Source of the DNA: Bacteroidia bacterium
GTDB lineage: Bacteria > Bacteroidota > Bacteroidia > Bacteroidales > Azobacteroidaceae
Assembly: GCA_025996895.1 (NCBI GenBank)
Contig: BNTW01000119.1
Coordinates: 1 to 5,960 of the forward strand
Direction of reading: 5' to 3'
Length of the DNA stretch: 5,960 bases
In this document: piece by piece, positions 1-5,960 of the stretch
How positions within the stretch are numbered: the stretch's first letter is position 1
Layout: each line of letters opens with the position of its first letter
Notes under the pieces: generated by a model
Database searches by the model: none
The model's input: the letters and a program-made list of their open reading frames with translations, nothing else
What the model was told of the DNA's origin: nothing
Translations under genes and position numbers: made by a program

Positions 1-268
1 TTTGTATAAATTCGCAGTGATTATTTCAGTTGGGATTAATGGACTTCGTTTCATCCGGGATAGTCTCCTCTTAAAAGAGTCGGACAATGACTCCGTGCGA
101 GAAAAAAGTAATTTTTAGAAGTCCCCTTTATTATAAATGCCTGTCGTTTTCACAGAATCTTTGAAATTAAAAATAATATAAAGCAATTAATATTTCGGAT
201 TTTTTTTACATACAGATCCAATCCAAATAAAGAAAAGACCTATAAACAAGGATTTTGCGATTAATTTC
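1..268. other. Intergenic or unresolved left edge
   Basis: No gene can be assigned here. Positions 2-118 are open on the plus strand, ending in TAG after 38 codons. Positions 1-54 are open on the minus strand from an ATG at 54-52 that continues off the window; it is preceded by GAGGAG about 10 nt upstream, and the same frame is open back to a TAA near 115-117. The two frames compete and neither peptide is recognisable. Positions 120-268 are very AT-rich, with no convincing ORF on either strand. They should contain the 3' end of the GH43 transcript, but I see no hairpin followed by a T tract in the minus direction. GGACTTC at 41-47 and GAAGTCC at 118-124 are inverted repeats whose meaning is unknown. 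Confidence 0.4.
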
Positions 269-1813
269 TCAAAAATTCGTTTCTAACTTAAACCAGGAGA
301 ATGTGCCGGTTTTTCCTGCATGGCTTTCAAGGAACAGTCCGACATGAATGCCTGCGCCCCAACGGGGAATGAAAGTGCCGTCGTAATGCTTGTTCGGCAA
401 CTGGAAGCTGTGCCATTCCTTGCCGTCGTCCGACCAATAAAAACGGAACAAACGGCCGACAGAGGATTCGATTTTCAACCGGATACGTTCGGGTTTTTTA
501 TCGAAGATAGAGCGATGAAAAGCATGCGTTTCGTTATTCCGAACTTCATAGCCACGTATTTCGTTACCTTCGATTCCCCAAACGAAATAATTACCGGCAT
601 TGCCATAAACAGACAAACCCTTGAATGCGTCCTCAGCGGGAATAAACTCGGTTTCCATCACGTAATTGCCCGCTAACGGATTTGTTCCCAGAAAAACAAA
701 CGGACTGCCGGACAATTTCAAGCCGTCTTTTGTTCGTTCGACTGTTGGTTTCGGTTGCTTCATGTCCCACTGCCAATAAATACGGTTGGCTTCCGAAGAA
801 AAATCGTCGAAAAAAACGGAATTTCGTTTTTGTACTGTATTCGAAAAAGGAACTTTTGTCTGTGCGGTCGGATTTTTTCCGTCGCGGAAATACGGCCAGC
901 CCGAAACCTCGTCAAAAAGCAATTCGTCCAACAATCCCTGCCGGCCGATAAACTCGAAATCGTACTGATTATAAGCGTGATACAAATAAAAATACCGGTT
1001 GTCGGGCGTTGTAACCAGCGTTCCATGACCGGAACACCGCCACAGTCCGCCGCCTTCCAAAATCGGGCCGGGAAGCTGTTCCCATGTCCCTTTGAGCGAA
1101 GTGGAACGCGCCACCCGCACGCGGTAGTCGCAACGGTTATCGCAACAACCGCCTACCGAATACAACAAGTAATAATAATTGCCGTGTTTCACCAAGCATT
1201 CGCCTTCGTCGCCCTGCCCTACCCAGCCGTTATTGTGTTGCGTAAGGCTAAATACCTCACCGGTCAAAGCCAAGCCGTCGGGACGCAATTCGGAAGCCAG
1301 CAACTCAATCGACCGTGTGGGGTCTAATCCGTAGGCTTTCCACGTGATATAAAGCTTGTTGTCCGTATCCCGAAAAACAAAGGCGTCGATGGCTTCGTTG
1401 CCCCATTCTATCAAAATTCCCCGGTCAGTAAAACCTTTTCGAATGTCTTTTGTCGTGGCCACACCAATACAGGACGTATGGTCACTCTTTTTCCGTGCCG
1501 TATAATAAGCATAAAATGTGTCGTTTTGATAAAACAATTCGGGTGCCCAGCAACTGCCTTCTATCCATTCGGGCGTTTCGTAAAAAATAAAACCGGTTTT
1601 CTCCCAATTAATCAAATCAACAGAATGATACAACGGATAATTGGGCGCAAACTCCGACGAAGTGCCGGCAGCATAATAGTCTTCACCTACACGGATAACA
1701 CTCGGATCGGGAAAATCACCGGAAATCACCGGATTACGATACGCCGGTTGAACGGTTTGTGAAAAAACCGAAGTGCCAATCACGAAACAAAGAAATAAAA
1801 TTTTGTATTTCAT
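269..1813 (-). CDS. Exported glycoside hydrolase family 43 (GH43) protein with C-terminal concanavalin-like domain
   Basis: This is a 514-residue protein with a signal peptide (about residues 1-18, hydrophobic LFLCFVIGTSVFS, likely cut before Gln19). The five-bladed propeller catalytic domain of GH43 covers about residues 24-320. The family motifs are visible: PDPS with the expected general base Asp36, the AIDAF motif with the expected pKa-modulating Asp143, EGECLVK with the expected general acid Glu203, and SGHG with His263, which in relatives lies near the bound metal. Residues about 334-512 form a beta-sandwich like the GH43 C-terminal concanavalin-like domain. GH43 enzymes are inverting arabinofuranosidases, arabinanases, xylosidases or galactosidases; the exact substrate cannot be read from the sequence. 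No T9SS tail is present, so a periplasmic or Sec-exported location is inferred. The ATG at 1813 is chosen because it starts the signal peptide. It is divergent from the DUF5010-like gene, probably in one carbohydrate locus. All three catalytic acids are present, so it should be active. Confidence 0.93.
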   Translation of the reverse strand: MKYKILFLCFVIGTSVFSQTVQPAYRNPVISGDFPDPSVIRVGEDYYAAGTSSEFAPNYPLYHSVDLINWEKTGFIFYETPEWIEGSCWAPELFYQNDTFYAYYTARKKSDHTSCIGVATTKDIRKGFTDRGILIEWGNEAIDAFVFRDTDNKLYITWKAYGLDPTRSIELLASELRPDGLALTGEVFSLTQHNNGWVGQGDEGECLVKHGNYYYLLYSVGGCCDNRCDYRVRVARSTSLKGTWEQLPGPILEGGGLWRCSGHGTLVTTPDNRYFYLYHAYNQYDFEFIGRQGLLDELLFDEVSGWPYFRDGKNPTAQTKVPFSNTVQKRNSVFFDDFSSEANRIYWQWDMKQPKPTVERTKDGLKLSGSPFVFLGTNPLAGNYVMETEFIPAEDAFKGLSVYGNAGNYFVWGIEGNEIRGYEVRNNETHAFHRSIFDKKPERIRLKIESSVGRLFRFYWSDDGKEWHSFQLPNKHYDGTFIPRWGAGIHVGLFLESHAGKTGTFSWFKLETNF

Positions 1814-1927
1814 CGGAACAAAGATAAGACTATTTCTTAAAATAATATTAATTTTGTCTTAACGAATTTGATTAAGAATATTTTAAGGCATTTGGCTTAT
1901 ACTTGTATAAAATTAAAAATTCATATC
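1814..1927. promoter_or_regulatory. Divergent intergenic regulatory region
   Basis: This 114-bp AT-rich gap separates the divergent start codons and must hold both promoters if each gene has its own. For the plus gene, TATACTTG at 1898-1905 is one mismatch from the TAnnTTTG box and lies 22 nt before the ATG at 1928, but no -33 TTG sits at the right distance. TAAGAC at 1825-1830 and GTCTTA at 1856-1861 form a 6-bp inverted repeat around an AT-rich centre and could be an operator. No regulator binding site can be named. Confidence 0.4.
1819..1826 (-). promoter_or_regulatory. Possible Bacteroidota -7 box for the GH43 gene
   Basis: The minus strand reads TATCTTTG, an exact match to the Bacteroidota TAnnTTTG -7 consensus, ending only 5 nt before the GH43 ATG. 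No TTG-type -33 element is visible 19-21 nt further upstream, where the sequence is AT-rich. If it is used, transcription would begin almost at the start codon and give a leaderless or near-leaderless mRNA. It could also be a chance match. Confidence 0.4.
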
Positions 1928-4747
1928 ATGAAACACTATTTTATTTTGTTATGCCTTTCGATTTTTGCTTTAGGTAACCTTTCGGCAGAAGATTACACCT
2001 ATTCCAACAATTGGTATGTGGGTGATACGGAAGCCGGCGAATGGATTAAGCACAAACATATCAAGATTTCTGCCGGTGATTATCGGTTTACCCTTTTGGC
2101 CGTTGCCTACGAAACAGGGAAAACCGTCTCGCTCGCGTTGAACGACGAAATTGTTTTTTCGCAAATAGAAATTCCGGCGAATGTTTTTGGAACTTTTCAG
2201 AGTATTCATCTGGGCAGTAAAGCATTGGCCGAAGGTTATTACGACGTAAAACTTATTTTTGACACAGGCGATGTAAATGGCGATTTGATTTTTATTAAAA
2301 AAGATTCACGTACCGACAATACCGTTTTGGATACGGATTTGGAATACGCGCTCAACCATTCCGACGGCATGCACATTGCCCCGATTGCGGGTGCAGCCGA
2401 AGGAACTTGCTCACTGGCGAAATACGGCGACCAGGGCGATAATATCACTTATTATTTTCAAGGAAATCCGGGCAACGACCGCTATACGCGCGAACAGGTG
2501 ATGATGTGGAACAAACAGCCGATTTATACTTACCATCATGAATATACACAGGATGCTTTGGACACCCGCGTACAGGAATTTGTGGAATCGAAAGTCGATT
2601 TTATCTGGGCGCACGGACGCGGTGAACCGGATCAGGACAATGAAATTCTCGACCGCGATTTCAAAAACGGTGCGGGAGCGATGCCCTGCACCGGATTGAC
2701 GGAACTGGCCAAAGCCATCAAGCGCAATCCGTATGCCAAAGATAATTTGAAAATCGCTTATTTTTTCGATAACGCAGCGACTTTCACCAGTGCCGGATCA
2801 GGATTTTACACCGGTCAAATGAATTACGGCAGCAAAGATTTTCAAAAATTTGTCTGGGAATTTGCCGTCAAAAAATGGTATGCCGCTATTCCGAAAGAAC
2901 TGTTATTTACGCTTCCCGATACGACAGGACAAGGCCGTACTATCGTGCCGATGCAGTGGTGGACCTGCGGTATCGGCTCGAAATGGGGCAGTAATAATAA
3001 AGAATTGGGCGGATCGGATTATTTGATCGATTTTTTCAATTACATTGCCAAGCAGATGCAGGCGGAATTCGGACTGACGCCGGCATGGGTGCTGGACAAT
3101 ACCTTTTTTAAATATGGAACCAAACTGCGTAATGATTCCTACGGCATACAGGCGTGGTTTATCTGGGGGCGCGAAATTACTGACATTCAAGCCCTGAACG
3201 GACGGAAATTTGCCTTTGCTCTCAACGGCGGACGTATTCCGATGCACGGTGCTGTCCAAACCGATTGGAATCCTTATACCGGCGAAGGCACTTATGTCAG
3301 CGACAATGCCAGCCAAAATGCAACCAAAGGATTTCACGTGAGTTCGCTGGACGAGAACGGCGAGCCGCGTATCCGTTCCGTTTTTGAACAGGGAACGGCA
3401 GAAAACGCCGAATGGATCGTGTTGGAATCGTGGTTTGACTGGCACGAAGGCTCGACTTGGTTTAGAAGCGGACACCGTGAATATGCTTATCCCAATCAGC
3501 ACCTCAACCTTTGCCGCGAGTTTGCCGATAAAGAAACGAGCTCTATCCTGCTGGAAGCCGAAAGCTGCGACGAATTTTACGACTTATCGGCGGGAAATAG
3601 TGGCGGATCGTATCGCTTGGATTGGTATAAAGAAAGCGAACTGAAGAAAGATTATTGGGACGCTAATTTTGAGGTCGATTTAGACGTTTTCCGTCCGTTG
3701 CATCAACTCTCCCCCATTCGTTTGCACGAGGGAACTCTCAAACTTACACCGAGCAAAATATATGCCGGTTTAAAAGATGTCTGGCTTACGGCCGGATCCA
3801 ATGATTCTCCTTTCGGTAATGAACTCGACGGCTATCCGGTTGATCAGTGGCGGGCATTGGCTTCTTACGCTTCTTTGCAAGATTTGGCCTTGGGCGGTTA
3901 TTCGGCTTGGGGCATCACGACAGACGGCAATTTAGTAAAATGTACGTTGCCGAATGAGAAACTCGCCAGCACCAACAATCCCTGGACGGAAGTAAAAAGC
4001 GACGGAATAAAAATAGTGGATATTGACGCCAACGATGCCATGATTTGGGGCGTTGATGACCAGACGAATATCTATTACCGCAATTTTGCCGGTACTCGTC
4101 CCTGGACGAAAGTAGAAGGCAAATTGACTTCCATTGCCGTAGATAACGGTTTTGGCTGGGGATTTGATCCCGAAGGCAATTTGAAATGTTTCAACCTGCA
4201 AAGCAAATCCGGCTGGAAAACCGTTGCCAATCCGCACCAACTCACTTTTTTGAGTGCAGGATGCGAAGAAGTGTGGGGAATAAACGCTAAAAATGAAGTT
4301 TATCGCCTGTCGTCGTCCGGTTTCGGCTCGTGGCAAAAAGTGGCAGACGGCTTCGCAGATGTTTCGGTAGGAGCTAATTTTGTCTGGTTGTTGGATATGG
4401 AAGGCAACCGCCATTTCTGCGAACTCAATTCATTCACCGATCGTTCCGTTTTCACAACGAAAGTGTATAACGGCATTGTTGCACCGAAAACAGTTCAGAT
4501 TTCGGTAAAAGCCTATCCCAATCCGTTTGCCGACCGGCTGACCGTCAGCATTACGTCCAATACGAGCAAAAACATTGATGTAAGCGTTCTTTCTATTGAT
4601 GGAAAAACCGTATACCGTACCACTTACGCCGTAAAAGAAGGTACTAATGAATTGGAATTGGGCACGAAACTGCAAGCATTGCCGTCAGGTATTTATTTGC
4701 TGGTGATTGAAAAACCGGACAGGGAAGTGATAAGAATAATAAAATAA
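1928..4747 (+). CDS. T9SS-secreted multidomain DUF5010-like putative glycosidase with CBM-like and tectonin propeller domains
   Basis: The protein has 939 residues from the ATG at 1928. A TTG at 1868 is in frame but would put 20 extra residues before a clear signal peptide (1-20, ending LSA). Residues about 21-127 resemble a CBM6/35 beta-sandwich (GEWIKHKHIKISAGDYRF). Residues about 145-535 match my memory of DUF5010, a barrel-type region akin to GH71/GH99, with YHHEYTQDALDTRVQEF, FIWAHGRGEPD and ESWFDWHEGS (Glu500 and Glu507 are candidate acids). Residues about 540-640 start with LLEAES and include NSGGSYR, like a second carbohydrate-binding module. Residues about 647-835 hold about five tectonin-type repeats (WG, then a short turn, then W..V). 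Residues about 857-939 are a type A T9SS sorting domain (AYPNPFADRL to IRIIK). Inferred role: a surface-anchored or secreted glycan-degrading or glycan-binding protein working with the divergent GH43. Enzyme activity and substrate are not shown by the sequence. Confidence 0.85.
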   Translation: MKHYFILLCLSIFALGNLSAEDYTYSNNWYVGDTEAGEWIKHKHIKISAGDYRFTLLAVAYETGKTVSLALNDEIVFSQIEIPANVFGTFQSIHLGSKALAEGYYDVKLIFDTGDVNGDLIFIKKDSRTDNTVLDTDLEYALNHSDGMHIAPIAGAAEGTCSLAKYGDQGDNITYYFQGNPGNDRYTREQVMMWNKQPIYTYHHEYTQDALDTRVQEFVESKVDFIWAHGRGEPDQDNEILDRDFKNGAGAMPCTGLTELAKAIKRNPYAKDNLKIAYFFDNAATFTSAGSGFYTGQMNYGSKDFQKFVWEFAVKKWYAAIPKELLFTLPDTTGQGRTIVPMQWWTCGIGSKWGSNNKELGGSDYLIDFFNYIAKQMQAEFGLTPAWVLDNTFFKYGTKLRNDSYGIQAWFIWGREITDIQALNGRKFAFALNGGRIPMHGAVQTDWNPYTGEGTYVSDNASQNATKGFHVSSLDENGEPRIRSVFEQGTAENAEWIVLESWFDWHEGSTWFRSGHREYAYPNQHLNLCREFADKETSSILLEAESCDEFYDLSAGNSGGSYRLDWYKESELKKDYWDANFEVDLDVFRPLHQLSPIRLHEGTLKLTPSKIYAGLKDVWLTAGSNDSPFGNELDGYPVDQWRALASYASLQDLALGGYSAWGITTDGNLVKCTLPNEKLASTNNPWTEVKSDGIKIVDIDANDAMIWGVDDQTNIYYRNFAGTRPWTKVEGKLTSIAVDNGFGWGFDPEGNLKCFNLQSKSGWKTVANPHQLTFLSAGCEEVWGINAKNEVYRLSSSGFGSWQKVADGFADVSVGANFVWLLDMEGNRHFCELNSFTDRSVFTTKVYNGIVAPKTVQISVKAYPNPFADRLTVSITSNTSKNIDVSVLSIDGKTVYRTTYAVKEGTNELELGTKLQALPSGIYLLVIEKPDREVIRIIK
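3866..4432 (+). repeat. Tectonin-type propeller repeats inside the DUF5010-like protein
   Basis: About five degenerate repeats of 35-45 residues are seen in translation (residues about 647-835). Each has a hydrophobic strand, then WG or VW, a short D/N-rich turn, an aromatic or basic strand, and a closing W(T/K/Q)xV. The clearest copies centre on AMIWGVDDQTNIYYRNF, GFGWGFDPEGNLKCF and EVWGINAKNEVYRL. The first copy (SAWGITTDGNLVKC) and last copy (FVWLLDMEGNRHFC) are more divergent. Tectonin propellers in other proteins are six-bladed lectin folds, so this may be a six-bladed propeller with one blade unrecognised. The repeats are visible in protein rather than as DNA repeats. Confidence 0.65.
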
Positions 4748-4793
4748 AATTAATAAATTTATCGAGTTAAAATTTTTGTAGAAATACAATATT

Positions 4794-4851
4794 TTGCATG
4801 AAAAAAATGCGTTTTTTTTTCGAAAAGTGCATTTTTTTTCGTGCAATTTTT
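4794..4851 (+). terminator. Strong hairpin terminator after the DUF5010-like gene
   Basis: The left arm at 4794-4810 (TTGCATG, seven A, TGC) pairs with the right arm at 4829-4846 (GCA, eight T, CGTGCAA). There is one G-T pair and one bulged T. Inner T and A tracts around TTCG can extend the stem. A TTTTTC run follows directly. The hairpin begins 46 nt after the TAA of the upstream gene and 150 nt before the next ATG, so it should separate the two transcription units. Confidence 0.75.
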
Positions 4852-4995
4852 CTTTATGCTCTGTGCTATTGACAAAAAGGCTTTCATTCTTGAAATATAC
4901 CCCAATAACTATATATCTCAAATTTTAACATATTTTCTTTGGTAAATAAGATTTATTAGCATAAATTGCAGACGAATCATAAATTATATATAATC
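4852..4995 (+). promoter_or_regulatory. AT-rich leader and promoter region of the S74 gene
   Basis: This stretch follows the terminator and should hold the promoter of the S74 gene. TTTCTTTG at 4934-4941 differs from the TAnnTTTG -7 box by one base and would give a leader of about 50 nt, but no TTG lies at the expected -33 distance. TTGACA at 4869-4874 has no good partner box. The bases just before the ATG are A/T only, with no Shine-Dalgarno sequence, as is common in Bacteroidota. Confidence 0.3.
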
Positions 4996-5889
4996 ATGAA
5001 AACAAAAAAAATAATTTTATTAAGTAGTTTTTTAGCTTTTGCTACTATTTGTACAGCACAAATTAAAGTAGACTCATTAGCCGGCATGTTGTTTCGTTCT
5101 TCCAACGGCTCTATTGCTATCGGTAATAATTTGTCTGCTGTGAGCAGTGATTATGTTCCTCTACAAATACTTGCCACTGGGGGAAATGGCGGTATCAGCC
5201 TAAAATATGTCAATTCGGCTTATTATGAAGCCCACCGTGTTCAGATAGATGCAACTTCAGCTACTCCGTTAGCACTCTATCGTTCAGGGGTAAAAATATT
5301 TCACGTTGATGGCAATGGTACGGCTTATACGAATGGGACACCACTCTCTACTTCCGATATTTCTTTGAAAAGCAATATCGAAACCATTCCTAATTCATTG
5401 GACAAAGTATTGCAACTGCGGGGTGTTTCTTTTACTATGAATTATCCGAAAGAAGAAAGCAAGTCAATCAATTCGGAAGAAGCCTATAAAAGAACGAAAG
5501 AGCGTACGCCCGAATTGACTCCTGAAATCTGGGGACAAATTCAAAAGGAAAAAGAGCGCAAACAAATGGGTGTGATTGCGCAGGAAGTGGAAAAAGTGAT
5601 ACCGGAAGTTGTCCGTACCCGTGAAGACGGATTAAAAGCCGTCGCTTATTCCGAAATGATTGGATTATTGATTGAAGCGGTCAAAGAACAACAGGGAATT
5701 ATTGACGTCTTAAAATTGGAGGTTGCCTCATTAAAGAGTAGTCCATTGCGTTCTTCTACTGCTGAAGACAACACGACCGGAATTTCACCCATTCTGTCTG
5801 CTTGTCAATTAGCACAAAACGTTCCCAATCCGTTTACTAAGGGAGCGTCCGTAAATAATTTTCACATTTTATTAGGTTTTATGACATAA
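4996..5889 (+). CDS. Exported peptidase S74 (intramolecular chaperone) domain protein, C-terminus truncated by an IS
   Basis: The ORF is 297 residues from the ATG at 4996; the in-frame TTG at 4966 is rejected because MKTKKIILLSSFLAFATICTAQ is a complete signal peptide. Residues about 23-118 form a short, Gly/Ser-rich, beta-type passenger. Residues about 118-245 are the S74 tail-fibre-type chaperone domain: SDISLK carries the Ser120/Lys125 spacing of the known Ser-Lys autocleavage dyad, and QMGVIAQEVEKVIPEVV and YSEMIGLLIEAVKEQQ are the conserved strand and helix parts. The domain drives trimer folding in phage spikes. A Glu/Lys-rich insert (about 151-189) splits it. Residues 274-280, QNVPNPF, begin a T9SS type A sorting domain that should run about 80 more residues, but the frame runs into IS DNA at about 5841. 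The last 15 residues (GASV to GFMT) are probably IS-encoded. The intact gene probably made a surface trimer; the present product likely cannot be sorted by T9SS. Confidence 0.8.
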   Translation: MKTKKIILLSSFLAFATICTAQIKVDSLAGMLFRSSNGSIAIGNNLSAVSSDYVPLQILATGGNGGISLKYVNSAYYEAHRVQIDATSATPLALYRSGVKIFHVDGNGTAYTNGTPLSTSDISLKSNIETIPNSLDKVLQLRGVSFTMNYPKEESKSINSEEAYKRTKERTPELTPEIWGQIQKEKERKQMGVIAQEVEKVIPEVVRTREDGLKAVAYSEMIGLLIEAVKEQQGIIDVLKLEVASLKSSPLRSSTAEDNTTGISPILSACQLAQNVPNPFTKGASVNNFHILLGFMT

Positions 5890-5960
5890 TTCCACTCGCC
5901 ATGGAACTTATATTTTTTAAGATTTATTGCATTTAACTCTTCATCGCTTATCACTATTCC
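5841..5960 (-). mobile_element. 3' end of an ISAzo13-like insertion sequence, running off the window
   Basis: From about 5841 the sequence stops fitting the T9SS sorting domain and becomes much more AT-rich than the neighbouring genes, and the minus strand encodes a transposase C-terminus. The outer end of the element is inferred to be near GGGAGCGTCC at 5841-5850, because codons up to Lys282 still fit a sorting domain and those after it do not. The other terminal repeat and the target duplication lie outside the window, so the exact boundary is not proven. Confidence 0.6.
5862..5960 (-). CDS. Transposase C-terminus, ISAzo13-like (partial)
   Basis: The minus strand is open from the window edge to a TGA at 5864-5862, giving 32 residues. 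They include ISDEELNAINL and FHGEWNYVIKP. This agrees with the C-terminal end of ISAzo13-family (Rhodopirellula-type DDE) transposases as I remember it, where a 'sDeE...lNi...FHGeWNYtI.P' pattern closes the protein. The catalytic DDE core is outside the window, so activity cannot be judged. With only 32 residues, another DDE family is possible, but the FHGEWNY pattern is distinctive. Confidence 0.65.
   Translation of the reverse strand, partial: GIVISDEELNAINLKKYKFHGEWNYVIKPNKM

Noticed and set aside
193..228. Hairpin (GGATT/AATCC) as a terminator for the GH43 gene
   Set aside because: The stem is short, the loop is long and no T tract follows in the minus direction.
755..1327. 190-residue plus-strand ORF inside the GH43 gene
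   Set aside because: It lies wholly antisense to a gene with clear catalytic motifs and a signal peptide; its translation has no recognisable domain and the composition of a shadow frame.
1868..1927. TTG start giving a 959-residue version of the DUF5010-like protein
   Set aside because: It would bury the signal peptide behind 20 residues; the ATG at 1928 begins a standard signal peptide.
2903..3502. 199-residue minus-strand ORF inside the DUF5010-like gene
   Set aside because: It is antisense to a conserved enzyme-like domain, has no motif or start context, and is explained by the codon bias of the real gene.
3932..4414. 160-residue minus-strand ORF opposite the propeller repeats
   Set aside because: The plus strand carries the WG-type repeats in frame; the antisense peptide shows no family features.
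4685..4921. 78-residue minus-strand ORF across the terminator
   Set aside because: It overlaps the end of the sorting domain and reads through the hairpin, giving a Lys/Phe-rich low-complexity peptide; no support as a gene.
4966..4995. TTG start giving a 307-residue version of the S74 protein
   Set aside because: The ATG at 4996 begins a complete signal peptide directly; the 10 extra residues add nothing.
1..5960. tRNA, rRNA, CRISPR array or riboswitch
   Set aside because: No cloverleaf-like arms, rRNA-like segments or regularly spaced direct repeats were seen on either strand; nearly all of the window is explained by the protein genes.

Overview
The window looks like chromosomal DNA from a Bacteroidota bacterium, most likely a T9SS-positive member of the Bacteroidales. 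The reasons are: one protein ends in a type A Por/T9SS C-terminal sorting domain; a second carries the start of such a domain (QNVPNPF); the genes have Bacteroidota-style AT-rich leaders without clear Shine-Dalgarno sequences; a TAnnTTTG-type -7 box lies before one gene; and the CAZyme content is typical of polysaccharide degraders. The genus cannot be read from this stretch.

Layout. Positions 1-268 are intergenic or unresolved, with short open frames at the edge that I cannot assign. Positions 269-1813 (minus) encode an exported GH43 glycosidase with a C-terminal concanavalin-like domain. A 114-bp divergent intergenic region follows. Positions 1928-4747 (plus) encode a 939-residue secreted multidomain protein: signal peptide, CBM6/35-like sandwich, DUF5010/GH71-GH99-like putative glycosidase domain, a second carbohydrate-binding-like segment, tectonin-type propeller repeats and a T9SS sorting domain. 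A strong hairpin terminator lies at about 4794-4851. Positions 4996-5889 (plus) encode a signal-peptide protein with a peptidase S74 intramolecular chaperone domain. Its T9SS sorting tail is cut off almost at its start, and from 5862 to the window edge the minus strand encodes the last 32 residues of an ISAzo13-like transposase. An insertion sequence has therefore apparently landed in the sorting domain.

How the genes may work together. The divergent GH43 and DUF5010-like genes make a small two-gene carbohydrate locus. One enzyme lacks a T9SS tail and is probably periplasmic or released. The other should be displayed on the surface or secreted by T9SS, where its propeller and CBM-like domains could bind glycan. 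No SusC/SusD genes or regulator lie inside the window. The S74 gene is separated from this pair by the terminator and is probably an unrelated transcription unit. The main points for follow-up are the IS truncation, the position of an autoprocessing S74 module before a T9SS tail, and the unusual multidomain DUF5010 protein.
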